Of a stretch of DNA of 64,000 bases, positions 8,528 through 17,220 are shown piece after piece. The notes under the pieces are model-generated. The model did not search any database. It was not told where the DNA came from and was given only the letters and a program-made list of their open reading frames with translations. This stretch comes from AC-56 sp963702195. Lineage in GTDB: Bacteria; Actinomycetota; Thermoleophilia; Solirubrobacterales; 70-9. The stretch is from positions 1,488,001 to 1,552,000 of the forward strand of contig OY969725.1 in assembly GCA_963702195.1 (NCBI GenBank), given 5' to 3'. Numbering within the stretch: the first letter of the stretch is position 1; each line of letters begins with the position of its first letter. The translations under genes were made by a program, and so were the position numbers.

Positions 8528-9823
8528 TTACGCCGGGACGCGCACGGGCGGCACTCGCCGGCGCCCCGGCTCGTGCCGCTGCCCGGTTGGCGCCGAGGCG
8601 GCGCCCTCGGTGAGCGGGGCGCTGCACAGCAGCTGGACGACCGCGTTCTGAGCCGTCTCGAACGCGTTGCGGGCTGCGCGAAGGTAGAGCCGCCAAACCC
8701 GAACGCGCTCGGTGCCGGCGATCTCCTCGGCCTCGGCCAGGTGCTCGTCGAAGCGCACAGTCCAGTGGCGCAGAGTCTCGGCGTAGTCGGTGTGGAGGTT
8801 CTCGACGTTCAGCGGCTCGAAGCCCGCCCGCTCGAACGCCTGGACCATCCGCCACTGGTTCAGGAGCTCGCCGTCGGGAAACACGTATCGATTCGAGAAG
8901 GAGCCGCCGATGTGCGCCCCGTCGCGCTCGAACGGAATCCGGACGATGCCGTGGTTCAGAACCCTGCCGCCGGGCTCGAGCACCTGGGCGATCCGCTCGG
9001 CGTACTCGTCGATCTGCGCCAGGCCGACGTGCTCGACCATGCCGATGCTGGCGACCGCGTCGAAGCGCTCCTCGCGAAGGTCGCGGTAGTCCATCACCCG
9101 GATCTCGACCCGGTCGCCGACGCCGGCCTCCCGCGCGCGCGCCCTGGCGAGCTCCGCCTGCGGCTCCGACAGCGTGATGCCCCAGACCGAGGCACCGTGC
9201 TCGCGCGCGGCGTGGATCGCGAGGCTGCCCCATCCGCACCCGATGTCGAGGAGGCGCATCCCCGGCGCCAGGTCGAGCTTGCGGCAGATGAGCTCGAGCT
9301 TGGCGCGCTGAGCGTCCTCGAGGCTTTCCGTGCCCTCGTCGAACAGGGCGCAGCTGTAGGTCATGGACTCGTCGAGGAACAGAGCGAAGAACGCGTTCGA
9401 GACGTCGTAGTGATGGCGCACGGCGGCCGCGTCTCGCCGCTTGGTGTGACGCCGCCGGGATGGACGGAGCTCGGCGGCGGGGGGAGCGGGGAGGCGGTGC
9501 AGGCCGGCGGCGCGCAGCGCCGATGCGCTCATCTGCAGGCGGCGCCCCAGGCCGAGGCGCGGTGGCTGCCAGCGGCCGAGCAGTGCGACGATCCCGTCGA
9601 GGTCGTCGGTGGAGAGGTCGCCGCACACGTACGCGCGGCCGAGCCCGAGCTCCCCGGGTGCGCGGATCAGGTGGCCGATCACGCGCGGCGACCGCACCAG
9701 GAGCGTCGGCCCATGGCGGGTCGACGGCACGCGCGAGCCGTCCCACAGCTCGATCGTGAAGGGGCGATCCGGCAGGGCCCGCTCGATGCCGCGCCGCAGC
9801 CCATCGGTGCGTGATCCCGGCAC
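8528..9823 (-). CDS. cfa: Cyclopropane-fatty-acyl-phospholipid synthase family methyltransferase
   Basis: SAM-dependent enzyme of the Cfa/CmaA family, which modifies double bonds in membrane acyl chains. From the GTG at 9823 it has 431 residues: an N-terminal lipid-binding domain (FTIELWDGSRVP...) then a methyltransferase domain with HHYDVSNAFFALFLDESMTYSCA, the SAM motif LLDIGCGWGSLAIHAA and GMVEHVG. The start is placed at 9823 because a TAGTCT box ends 7 nt upstream and homology begins just after; 38 extra upstream codons would run through the promoter. A C6/G6 inverted repeat lies 40 nt upstream. Confidence 0.9.
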   Translation of the reverse strand: MPGSRTDGLRRGIERALPDRPFTIELWDGSRVPSTRHGPTLLVRSPRVIGHLIRAPGELGLGRAYVCGDLSTDDLDGIVALLGRWQPPRLGLGRRLQMSASALRAAGLHRLPAPPAAELRPSRRRHTKRRDAAAVRHHYDVSNAFFALFLDESMTYSCALFDEGTESLEDAQRAKLELICRKLDLAPGMRLLDIGCGWGSLAIHAAREHGASVWGITLSEPQAELARARAREAGVGDRVEIRVMDYRDLREERFDAVASIGMVEHVGLAQIDEYAERIAQVLEPGGRVLNHGIVRIPFERDGAHIGGSFSNRYVFPDGELLNQWRMVQAFERAGFEPLNVENLHTDYAETLRHWTVRFDEHLAEAEEIAGTERVRVWRLYLRAARNAFETAQNAVVQLLCSAPLTEGAASAPTGQRHEPGRRRVPPVRVPA

Positions 9824-9830
9824 GGGGCCG

Positions 9831-9836
9831 AGACTA
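9831..9836 (-). promoter_or_regulatory. -10 box TAGTCT of cfa
   Basis: On the minus strand TAGTCT is followed by 7 nt and then the GTG start at 9823: a leaderless promoter geometry. Confidence 0.5.
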
Positions 9837-9862
9837 GCTAAACCGAGGTGCGTGGCGCGCCA

Positions 9863-9880
9863 ACCCCCCAAATGGGGGGT
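9863..9880. promoter_or_regulatory. Inverted repeat ACCCCCC-AAAT-GGGGGGT
   Basis: A perfect 7-bp inverted repeat with a 4-nt spacer, between cfa (minus) and the histidine kinase (plus). A near-identical repeat is at 11666-11684 before fabD. Likely an operator for a dimeric regulator; the adjacent LuxR-type response regulator is the obvious candidate, by inference only. Confidence 0.6.
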
Positions 9881-10026
9881 GCGGCAGGTAACTGGGTGCG
9901 CCGCGGTGGTTAGATCCAGGCATCGAGACCCTCCCAAGACCGCCGAGCGCAGAGACAGTCGACGTCCTCGTCGAGCTGCTCGCCGAGATCGACGCAGCGA
10001 GGGAGGGGGATGACTTCTACGACCGC

Positions 10027-11025
10027 GTGTGCGAGGGGCTGTGCCGCCTGACCTCGATGGAGCGGGCGGGCCTCTTCCTGTACGACTCGACGCTTCGGAT
10101 CGTGCGGCCCGTGGGGTCCGCGGGAGTTGATCCGGACCTGCTCGAGGGGGTCGAGGGCACGCTGGAGGAAACGCCGGTCGCCCAGCGGGCCCTGGCCGAG
10201 GACAGCGTGGCCGAGATCTCGGAGGGGCTCGAGCGCGAGGTCCCGGCTCGGTATGCCCGCTTCGCGGGGATCACCACGCTCACCTGCACGCCGGTCTCCG
10301 CCAGCGGGCGGTGGCTGGGGGTGATCTTCGCCGACCGGGGAGGTGGGCGCTTCACCCTCACCGAGGAGGAGCGTCAGTCGATGTGGACGCTGGGCAAGCT
10401 CGCCGCACTCGCCGCCAGCGTCGAGCGCGCCACCAACCAGCGCGAGGCCGCCCGGCGCCTGTCGGAGCGGATCGCCCTCGTCCAGCAGATTCACGAGCGC
10501 GTGATCCAGCGGCTCTTCGGACTCCTCCTCGCGCTGGGCTCCGAGGAGGAGCTCTCCAGTGAGCAGCGGGCGATGTGCCATGACGAGGTCCGGGAGGTAT
10601 TGCACGAGCTCCGCATGGCGCTCGGCGGCTCGCTCGAGCAGCCCGCCAGGCACGGCGCGGCCAGCGTCCGCCGGATCACCGAGCGCGTGGCGGCGCACGA
10701 GGAGGGGCTGACGGTCGACTGGGTCGAGGGGGCCGAGGTGCCCGCGGACATCGAGCCCCTGGCGCAGTCCGTGCTCCTCGAGGCCCTCCGCAACGCGGAG
10801 AAGCATGCCCCGGGCGGCAAGGTTGCGATCACGATCGACTCCAACGACGAGGCGTTCGTCCTCGAGGTCACCAACGACGGCGCGGGCGCCTCGGGGATGG
10901 GAGCCGGGCTGGGCCTCCGGATGGCATCGCTCGAGGCGCTCCAGCACGACGGCATCGTCGAGTTCGGCCCGATGCCCAACGACCGCTGGCACGTACGACT
11001 GCTGGTTCCGACCGACCATGACTGA
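10027..11025 (+). CDS. GAF-domain sensor histidine kinase (HisKA_3 type)
   Basis: Cytoplasmic sensor kinase, 332 residues from the GTG at 10027: GAF domain (about 1-130), dimerisation/phosphoacceptor helix with LVQQIHERVIQRLFGLLLALG (H about residue 157), and an ATPase domain with LLEALRNAEKHAPGG (N box) and GAGLGLRMA (G box). No membrane segment. The reading frame stays coding-like upstream to 9892 (DVLVELLAEIDAAREGDDFYDRVCEGL belongs to the GAF fold), but has no ATG, GTG or TTG there; an ATC at 9922 with TTAGAT 6 nt before it is possible. Overlaps the response regulator by 8 nt. Confidence 0.88.
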   Translation: MCEGLCRLTSMERAGLFLYDSTLRIVRPVGSAGVDPDLLEGVEGTLEETPVAQRALAEDSVAEISEGLEREVPARYARFAGITTLTCTPVSASGRWLGVIFADRGGGRFTLTEEERQSMWTLGKLAALAASVERATNQREAARRLSERIALVQQIHERVIQRLFGLLLALGSEEELSSEQRAMCHDEVREVLHELRMALGGSLEQPARHGAASVRRITERVAAHEEGLTVDWVEGAEVPADIEPLAQSVLLEALRNAEKHAPGGKVAITIDSNDEAFVLEVTNDGAGASGMGAGLGLRMASLEALQHDGIVEFGPMPNDRWHVRLLVPTDHD

Positions 11026-11626
11026 GGACGCGCGCCGCATCCGGGTCCTCGTGGTTGACGACCACGACGTGGTCCAGTGGGGTTTCCGGCTGCTGCTCGA
11101 GCGCCAGCCGTGGGTGGAGCGGTGCCTCGCGGCCAGGGACGGCGACGAGGCGCTCGAGCTGATCAAGCAGGCCAAGCCCCACGTCGCGCTCGTCGATCTC
11201 TTCCTCGGCAGGCAGTCGGGCGCCGAGATCTGCAGCGAGCTGCGGGCCGCATCGCCACAGACGAAGATCCTGCTGATCTCCGGCGCCGGCAGGATCTCGC
11301 CGGCCGCCGCGCGCGCCGCCGGGGCATCCGGGTTCGTATCCAAGGATTGGGGCGCGCCGGACGTGCTGAAGGCGATCCGGATGGTGGGGCTCGGGATGGA
11401 CGTCTTCGAGCCCGCGCCGCCCGCCCCCGACGCGACGCTGTCGGACCGCGAGCGCGAGGTCGTGAGCCTGATCGCCTCGGGCTCGACCAATCGAGAGATC
11501 GCCGAGGAGCTCTACCTCTCCCCGCACACCGTCAAGGAGTACACGAGCGGCCTCTACCGCAAGCTGGGCGTCCGCAACCGCGCGGAGGCGGTCCAGCGGG
11601 CGCAGAGCCTCGGCCTGATCACGTAG
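11018..11626 (+). CDS. LuxR/NarL-family response regulator
   Basis: 202 residues. Receiver domain with the acidic pair D14-D15, phosphoacceptor D60 (HVALVDLFLG) and conserved Lys in GFVSKDWG; then a LuxR-type helix-turn-helix at about 136-200 (LSDREREVVSLIASGSTNREIAEELYLSPHTVKEYTSGLYRKLGVRNRAEA). It overlaps the kinase gene and is therefore its partner. Its position between two matching inverted repeats, one facing cfa and one facing the fatty acid operon, suggests control of lipid genes. Confidence 0.93.
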   Translation: MTEDARRIRVLVVDDHDVVQWGFRLLLERQPWVERCLAARDGDEALELIKQAKPHVALVDLFLGRQSGAEICSELRAASPQTKILLISGAGRISPAAARAAGASGFVSKDWGAPDVLKAIRMVGLGMDVFEPAPPAPDATLSDREREVVSLIASGSTNREIAEELYLSPHTVKEYTSGLYRKLGVRNRAEAVQRAQSLGLIT

Positions 11627-11665
11627 GGCGGCGGGCCGCCCCGATCCCCCCGAGTCGCGGTCCCA

Positions 11666-11684
11666 ACCCCCCGGTGCGGGGGGT
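11666..11684. promoter_or_regulatory. Inverted repeat ACCCCCC-GGTGC-GGGGGGT upstream of fabD
   Basis: Second copy of the C6/G6 inverted repeat, with a 5-nt spacer; the stem can also be read as 8 bp around GTG. It lies 54-72 nt before the fabD start and 40 nt after the response regulator stop. Candidate operator for the fatty acid synthesis operon. Confidence 0.6.
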
Positions 11685-11737
11685 GGTTCGGCAAATGCGC
11701 TTCACCTCGGGGCCGGAGACGGGTACTGATGCAGGCT

Positions 11738-12589
11738 ATGCCGACCGCGCTCCTGTTTCCCGGCCAGGGCAGCCAGACCGCCGACATGCGAGAGCTGGTG
11801 CTCGAGGTCTCTCCCGACCTGGTCGAGCGCGCCGTCGATGCCGTCGGCGAGGACCCGTTCGCCCGCGTGGGCGACGGGACCCGGTTCGCCCAGCCGGCGC
11901 TCTACTGCGCGAGCGTCGCGCTCTGGATGCGGGCGGGCTCGCCGCAGGCGGAGGTGCTCGCGGGTCACTCCCTGGGCGAGGTCGGCGCCCTCGTCGCGGG
12001 CGGGAGCATCGCGGTCGAGGACGGACTGTGGCTGGCAGCTCGCCGCGGCCGCGTCATGGAGGACGTCGCCGCGAGCCAGCCTTCCGGCGGGATGCTGGCC
12101 CTGCTCGGCGACGAGGAGGCGACGCGCCGGATCGCGGCCGCGCACGACCTGACGGTCGCCAACGACAACGCCCCAGGGCAGCTCGTCCTCTCCGGCCCAG
12201 CCGAGGATCTCGACCGCGCCACCGACGACGCGAAGGACGAGCGCCTCAAGGCGATGCCGCTGGCGGTCAGAGGCGCGTTCCACACCGAGGCGATGGCTCC
12301 CGCCGTGCCGGAGTTCGAAGAAGCGCTCGAGGCGATCGATGTGAGGCAGCCCAAGGCTCCGGTCTACTCGAGCGTGACCGCGCGGCCGTTCGAGGACATC
12401 AGGAGCGAGCTCGCCGCGGCGCTCGTGCGCCCCGTCCACTGGCGCGACACGCTGCATGCGCTGCGCGACCGGGGCGTGGAGCGGTTCGTGGAGGTGGGCC
12501 CCGGCAAGGTCCTAAAGGGGCTGGTCCGGCGCACCCTCCCGGAGGTGGAGGCGAGCCTGCTCGGTAAGCCGGAGATGGCTCATGCCTGA
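11738..12589 (+). CDS. fabD: Malonyl-CoA:ACP transacylase
   Basis: Loads malonyl groups onto ACP for fatty acid elongation. 283 residues from the ATG at 11738, giving the family start MPTALLFPGQGSQ; an ATG 9 nt earlier is less likely because it would abut the TACTGA box. Catalytic Ser in GHSLGE (S78), GAFHTEAM with the catalytic His, and VEVGPGKVLKGLV near the end. First gene of the operon and just downstream of an inverted-repeat operator candidate. Overlaps fabH by 8 nt. Confidence 0.94.
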   Translation: MPTALLFPGQGSQTADMRELVLEVSPDLVERAVDAVGEDPFARVGDGTRFAQPALYCASVALWMRAGSPQAEVLAGHSLGEVGALVAGGSIAVEDGLWLAARRGRVMEDVAASQPSGGMLALLGDEEATRRIAAAHDLTVANDNAPGQLVLSGPAEDLDRATDDAKDERLKAMPLAVRGAFHTEAMAPAVPEFEEALEAIDVRQPKAPVYSSVTARPFEDIRSELAAALVRPVHWRDTLHALRDRGVERFVEVGPGKVLKGLVRRTLPEVEASLLGKPEMAHA

Positions 12590-13592
12590 GCTTGCGAACC
12601 GTCCGATTCCGGCGCCCGCCGCCGTGCGGGACGGCGCTCTCCGCGGCGCCGGGATCGCGTCGGTCGCCATGTGCGTTCCGGACCGCACGGTTCCCAACGC
12701 CGAGGTCGCCGAGCGCCTCGGGATCGACGCCAACTGGATCGCGAAGCGAACCGGTATCCGGGAGCGGCGGATCGCCTGGCCCGAGGAGCGGTTGAGCGCC
12801 TTTGCCGCCGAGGCGGGCGAGACCGCGCTCGAGCGAGCCCGGGCCTCCGCGAGCGACCTCGACCTGGTCCTCGTCGCGACGATGTCGCCCGACGAGCTCA
12901 CGCCGAATGCGGCGCCGCTCGTCGCCACCGAGCTCGGCGCGACCCGCGCGGGGGCGATGGACGTGGGCGCTGCCTGCACCGGGTTCCTCTCGGCGCTCAG
13001 CCTGGCCACGGCCCAGATCGAGTCCCGGCGAGCGGACAACGTCCTGGTCATCGGCGCCGACCTCCTGAGCCGGATCACCGACCCGCTCGACCGCTCGACC
13101 GCCGGCCTCCTCGCCGATGGCGCCGGGGCGGCGCTGATCACGGCCACCGACCCGCCCGGGCGCGTCGGACCGGTCGTGCTGGGTGCGGACGGCGCCCACT
13201 GCGAGCTGATCACGGCGAGCCACGCGGAACGCGTGATCCGCATGAACGGCCACGACACCTTCAAGCACGCGGTCGCCCGCATGTCCCAGGCCACGCTCGA
13301 CGCGCTCTCACTCGTTGATCGCTCGCTCGACGACGTCGATCTCTTCGTCTACCACCAGGCCAACAGCCGCATCATCCGGGCCGTGGGCGTGGAGCTCGGG
13401 CTGGCACCGGAGCGCACCGCCGACTACCTCGCCGGTTATGGAAACACCTCGGCGGCGACGCTGCCGATGGCCCTCACCCTGGCCGAGGAGGAGGGTCGCC
13501 TGCCCGACGGCGCGACCGTCCTCCTCGCCGCCTTCGGCGCCGGCCTGGCGTGGGGCGCGACCGTCGTCGAGTGGGGAGGCGGCGATGCCTGA
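12582..13592 (+). CDS. fabH: 3-oxoacyl-ACP synthase III
   Basis: Condensing enzyme that starts chains from an acyl-CoA primer and malonyl-ACP. 336 residues with the KAS III triad: Cys132 in GAACTGF, His in FVYHQANSRI and Asn in GYGNTSAATLP. About 20 extra residues precede the usual start of the fold. KAS III primer choice decides straight versus branched chains, which cannot be read from sequence alone. Overlaps fabD and fabG by 8 nt each. Confidence 0.94.
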   Translation: MPELANRPIPAPAAVRDGALRGAGIASVAMCVPDRTVPNAEVAERLGIDANWIAKRTGIRERRIAWPEERLSAFAAEAGETALERARASASDLDLVLVATMSPDELTPNAAPLVATELGATRAGAMDVGAACTGFLSALSLATAQIESRRADNVLVIGADLLSRITDPLDRSTAGLLADGAGAALITATDPPGRVGPVVLGADGAHCELITASHAERVIRMNGHDTFKHAVARMSQATLDALSLVDRSLDDVDLFVYHQANSRIIRAVGVELGLAPERTADYLAGYGNTSAATLPMALTLAEEEGRLPDGATVLLAAFGAGLAWGATVVEWGGGDA

Positions 13593-14316
13593 CGGATGCG
13601 CCCTGGTGACCGGCAGCGCCCGCGGGATCGGCGCCGCCACGGCGATGGCGCTCGCCGGCGCCGGCTGGCCGGTCGCGATCAACTACCGAAGCGACGCGGC
13701 CGGCGCCGAGGGAGTGGCCGAGGCGATCGGCGAGGCCGGCGGGAGCGCCGCCGCGGTCCAGGCGGACGTCTGCGACCCCGACGCCGTGGTGGAGCTCTTC
13801 GGCTCGGTCGAGGAGCGCTTCGGCCCGGTGCTGGTGCTGGTCAACAACGCCGGGATGCGGGCCGACGGCCTCGCTCCGCAGCTCGGTGACGACGAGTGGC
13901 AGCGCGTGCTCGACACGAACCTCTCCGCGGCGTTCAGGGTGACACGCCGGGCGCTCAAGCCCATGCTCCGTGCCCGCTTCGGCCGCGTGATCAACATTGC
14001 CTCCGTGGTCGGGCCGCGGGCGAATGCCGGGCAGGCGAACTACGCGGCGTCGAAGGCGGGGCTGATCGGCTTCACCAAGACAGTCGCCGTGGAGGTCGCC
14101 CGCCGCGGCGTGACCGTGAACGCCGTCGCGCCCGGGTTCGTCGAGACCCAGCTCACCGACGGCGTCGGCAACGGGAACGGCCTCCTCGACGCGATCCCCG
14201 CGCGCCGCCCCGGGACCCCCGACGAGATCGCCTCGTGCGTGCGGTTCCTGGCGTCGGAGGAGGCCTCGTACGTGACCGGGACGACCTTGACCGTGGACGG
14301 CGGCCTCAGCGCCTGA
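13585..14316 (+). CDS. fabG: 3-oxoacyl-ACP reductase
   Basis: SDR enzyme that reduces 3-oxoacyl-ACP with NADPH. 243 residues: TGSARGIG (9-16) nucleotide motif, NNAGM, the catalytic Ser in IASVVG, YAASK, and the C-terminal YVTGTTLTVDGGL typical of FabG. The ATG at 13585 lies inside the end of fabH. Confidence 0.93.
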   Translation: MPDGCALVTGSARGIGAATAMALAGAGWPVAINYRSDAAGAEGVAEAIGEAGGSAAAVQADVCDPDAVVELFGSVEERFGPVLVLVNNAGMRADGLAPQLGDDEWQRVLDTNLSAAFRVTRRALKPMLRARFGRVINIASVVGPRANAGQANYAASKAGLIGFTKTVAVEVARRGVTVNAVAPGFVETQLTDGVGNGNGLLDAIPARRPGTPDEIASCVRFLASEEASYVTGTTLTVDGGLSA

Positions 14317-14341
14317 GCACCAACGACAAAGGAGACAATCA

Positions 14342-14587
14342 ATGCCCGCACAAGCAACAGCCGAGAGCGTCGAGCAGGTCATCTTCGACGGCCTGACCGA
14401 GCTCGGAGCCGAGGGGGAGGTCGCGCGCGATTCGACCTTCGAGCAGCTCGACGTCGATTCCCTCGACCTCGTGGAGCTCGCGCAGATCATCGAGGACGAA
14501 TTCGGTGTCGAGCTCCAGGGCGAGGACGTCAAGGACCTGACCAACGTCGGCCAGGTGATCGATCTGGTGGTGGCCCGCTCGCAATGA
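14342..14587 (+). CDS. acpP: Acyl carrier protein
   Basis: 81-residue acidic helical carrier. The phosphopantetheine site is Ser40 in DVDSLDLVEL, followed by helix EDEFGVEL. A good ribosome site (AAAGGAGA) precedes the ATG at 14342, unusual in this overlapping operon and fitting the high expression expected of ACP. Overlaps fabF by 4 nt (ATGA). Confidence 0.96.
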   Translation: MPAQATAESVEQVIFDGLTELGAEGEVARDSTFEQLDVDSLDLVELAQIIEDEFGVELQGEDVKDLTNVGQVIDLVVARSQ

Positions 14588-15792
14588 CCCCGGGCGTCGT
14601 CATAACCGGGATGGGCGCGGTCACGCCCCTCGGCGTGGGTGTGGACGCGCTCTATGAGCGCTGGAGCGAGGGCGAGTGCGCGATCACCGATGGCCTCGCG
14701 CGCTGCAGCGACTTCGACCCGACCGAGCACCTGACCCGGAAGGACGCGAGGCGGACGGACCGGTTCACGCATTTCGCGCTGGTCGGCGCCGAGGAGGCGC
14801 TGGACGGCGCGTGGCCCGACGGCCCGCCGTATGAGCCCGAGCGGATCGGGTGCGTCATCGGCACCGGCATCGGCGGCCTCGGTTCGCTCGAGCACCAGCA
14901 GAACGTCCTGCGCGAGAAGGGCCCGCGGGCCGTCTCGCCGCTTGCCGTGCCGCTCCTCATGGGCAATGCCGCCGCCGCGGCGGTCGCGATGCGAAACGGG
15001 CTCCACGGCTCCTCCTTCGGCGTCATGTCGGCCTGCGCGGCCGGCGCCCACGCGATCGGCGCGGCGCTGCGGATGATCGAGGCCGGCGAGGCCGACGCGG
15101 TCGTCGCCGGCGGTGCCGAGTCAGCGATCGCCGGGGTGGCGGTGGCCGCGTTCGCGGCGATGGGCGCGACGTCGCCCAGCGGCATCTCGCGGCCCTTCGA
15201 CGCCCGGCGAGACGGTTTCGTGATGGGGGAGGGGGCAGGCGTGCTGGTGCTCGAGGATGCCGAGCGGGCAGCCGCACGGGGGGCCGAGCCCCTCGGGGAG
15301 ATCCTGGGGTACGCCGCGAGCTCGGACGCCCATCACCTGACGGCGCCGGAGCCCTCCGGGCGAGACGCGGCGCGGGCGATCGAGCTGGCGCTCACGGATG
15401 CCGGGCTCGAGCCGGAGGACCTGGACTACGTGAACGCCCACGGGACCTCGACGCCGCTCAACGACCGCAGCGAGACCGAGGCTCTCAAGGCCGCGCTCGG
15501 CTCCGAGGCGCACCGGATCCCGGTGTCGTCCGCCAAGTCCGTGATCGGCCACCTCCTGGGGGCTGCGGGCGCGGTAGAGGCGGTCGCGACCATCGAGACC
15601 CTCCGGCGCGGCGTGGCGCCGCCCACGGTGGGATGGGAGGAGCGCGATCCGGAGCTCGACCTCGACTACGTGCCCGACGAGGCGCGGCGGCTCGAGCATC
15701 GGGGCAACGGCAACGGGACCGGGCGCCTGACCGCCCTCTCGAACTCGTTCGGATTTGGCGGCCACAACGCGGTGCTCTGCCTGACCGCATGA
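14584..15792 (+). CDS. fabF: 3-oxoacyl-ACP synthase II
   Basis: Elongating condensing enzyme, 402 residues, with the KAS I/II Cys-His-His triad: C151 in MSACAAGAHAIG, His in NAHGTSTPLND and His in SVIGHLLGAAG. The C-terminal NSFGFGGHNAVL is complete. Translationally coupled to acpP upstream and accD downstream (ATGA overlaps). Confidence 0.95.
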   Translation: MTPGVVITGMGAVTPLGVGVDALYERWSEGECAITDGLARCSDFDPTEHLTRKDARRTDRFTHFALVGAEEALDGAWPDGPPYEPERIGCVIGTGIGGLGSLEHQQNVLREKGPRAVSPLAVPLLMGNAAAAAVAMRNGLHGSSFGVMSACAAGAHAIGAALRMIEAGEADAVVAGGAESAIAGVAVAAFAAMGATSPSGISRPFDARRDGFVMGEGAGVLVLEDAERAAARGAEPLGEILGYAASSDAHHLTAPEPSGRDAARAIELALTDAGLEPEDLDYVNAHGTSTPLNDRSETEALKAALGSEAHRIPVSSAKSVIGHLLGAAGAVEAVATIETLRRGVAPPTVGWEERDPELDLDYVPDEARRLEHRGNGNGTGRLTALSNSFGFGGHNAVLCLTA

Positions 15793-17213
15793 CCGGCGTG
15801 GCTCTCAGACAAGAGGCGGCGCTCGATCGAGCCGCCGAGCCGCGCGAGCGACTCGAGGAGCTCTGCGACCAGGGCTCGTTCGCGCCGCTTCGCACCGAGG
15901 CGCGCTCGCCGCATCTCGGGCCGCGAGCCAACGCGGGTGACGGCGTCGTGGCGGGCGCCGGCAGGGTCGGCGGCCGGTCCGTCTTCTGTTACGCGCAGGA
16001 CCCGGCGTTCATGGGCGGCTCGCTGGGCGTCGCGCACGCGGACTCGATCGTCCGGGTGATGCGACTCGCCGCGCGCGCCGGCACCCCGGTCATCGGGCTG
16101 GTCGAGTCCGGCGGTGCGCGTCTCCAGGAGGGGCATGGCGCGCTCGCCGGGTACGGCCGCATCTTTCGCGCCAGCGTCGAGCTTTCGGCGCGCGCCCCGC
16201 AGATCTCGATCGTCACCGGTGTCTCCGCCGGGGGCGGCGCGTACTCGCCGGCCCTCACCGACTTCGTGGTCATGACCGCCGGCTCGCGGATGTTCCTCAC
16301 CGGACCCCAGATCGTGCAGGAGGCGCTCGGCGAGCGGGTCTCGATGGAGGAGCTGGGAGGGCCGCGCGTCCACTCGCGAAACGGGGTCTGCCAGCTGGTC
16401 GCGCCCGACCTGCCGGAGGCGATGGCGGCGGCACGAGAGCTTCTCGCCCTGCTCCCGCAGCGGTTCGGGGAGGGCCCGCCGATTGGCCCGGCGGCTCCGC
16501 CGTCGGGGCTCGCCCCCGACGCGACGGTCCCCACGGCGGCCCGAAAGGTCTATGACGTGCGCGATGTGGTTCGGGCCGTCGTCGACGGGGCCCACTTCCT
16601 GGAGCTCTCGGCCCCGTGGGCTCCGAACATGGTGACCGGCCTCGGGCGGATCGACGGCAGGCCCGTGGGCATCCTGGCAAACCAGCCGCGGCGTCTCGGC
16701 GGGGTGATCGACGCGGTCGCGGCCGAGAAAGCGGCCAAGTTCGTTGAATCGTGCGACCGGTTCGGGCTGCCTCTCGCCGTGCTGGTCGACACGCCGGGGT
16801 TCATGCCGGGGACGCGTCAGGAGGCGGGAGGCGTGATCCGCCACGGCGCGTCCCTGCTCCGGGCGTTCGCGGCCGCGCGCGTCCCCAAGGTGACGGTGAT
16901 TCTGCGCAAGGCCTACGGCGGCGCCGTGATCACGATGAACTCGCGGGACCTCGGGGCGGACCTTGTGTTCGCCTGGCCACAGGCGGAGATCGGGATCATG
17001 GCCGCGCGCCAGGCGGTCGGCATCGTCCACCGGCGCGAGCTCGCCGCCGCCGACGATCGCGACACGGCGCTCGCCGAGCTCGCCTCCGGCTACGCGGACG
17101 AGCACCTCACCGCCGATCGGGCGGCAGCGGCGGGGTTCGTCGACGAGGTGATCGAGCCGCTCTCAACCCGCGAGCGGCTCGCCTGGGCGCTGGCGACGCT
17201 GGAGGGGCGATGA
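15789..17213 (+). CDS. accD: Acyl-CoA carboxylase carboxyltransferase (beta) subunit
   Basis: 474 residues with both carboxyltransferase halves in one chain, as in actinobacterial AccD/PccB proteins. The N-half has the oxyanion-type segment VESGGARLQEG and GVSAGGGAYSPALTDF; the C-half has FVDTPGF-like VLVDTPGFMPG, the RKAYGGAVITM loop and IGIMAARQAVGI. It would make malonyl-CoA (or another carboxyacyl-CoA) for the operon, but no biotinylated alpha subunit is encoded nearby, so that must come from elsewhere. Overlaps fabF by 4 nt. Confidence 0.92.
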   Translation: MTGVALRQEAALDRAAEPRERLEELCDQGSFAPLRTEARSPHLGPRANAGDGVVAGAGRVGGRSVFCYAQDPAFMGGSLGVAHADSIVRVMRLAARAGTPVIGLVESGGARLQEGHGALAGYGRIFRASVELSARAPQISIVTGVSAGGGAYSPALTDFVVMTAGSRMFLTGPQIVQEALGERVSMEELGGPRVHSRNGVCQLVAPDLPEAMAAARELLALLPQRFGEGPPIGPAAPPSGLAPDATVPTAARKVYDVRDVVRAVVDGAHFLELSAPWAPNMVTGLGRIDGRPVGILANQPRRLGGVIDAVAAEKAAKFVESCDRFGLPLAVLVDTPGFMPGTRQEAGGVIRHGASLLRAFAAARVPKVTVILRKAYGGAVITMNSRDLGADLVFAWPQAEIGIMAARQAVGIVHRRELAAADDRDTALAELASGYADEHLTADRAAAAGFVDEVIEPLSTRERLAWALATLEGR

Positions 17214-17220
17214 GGCTTCT

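Noticed and set aside
14850..15788. Long N-terminal extension of accD running antiparallel in frame through fabF
   Set aside because: The Arg-rich extension is out-of-frame fabF; the carboxylase starts at ATG 15789, which overlaps the fabF stop.
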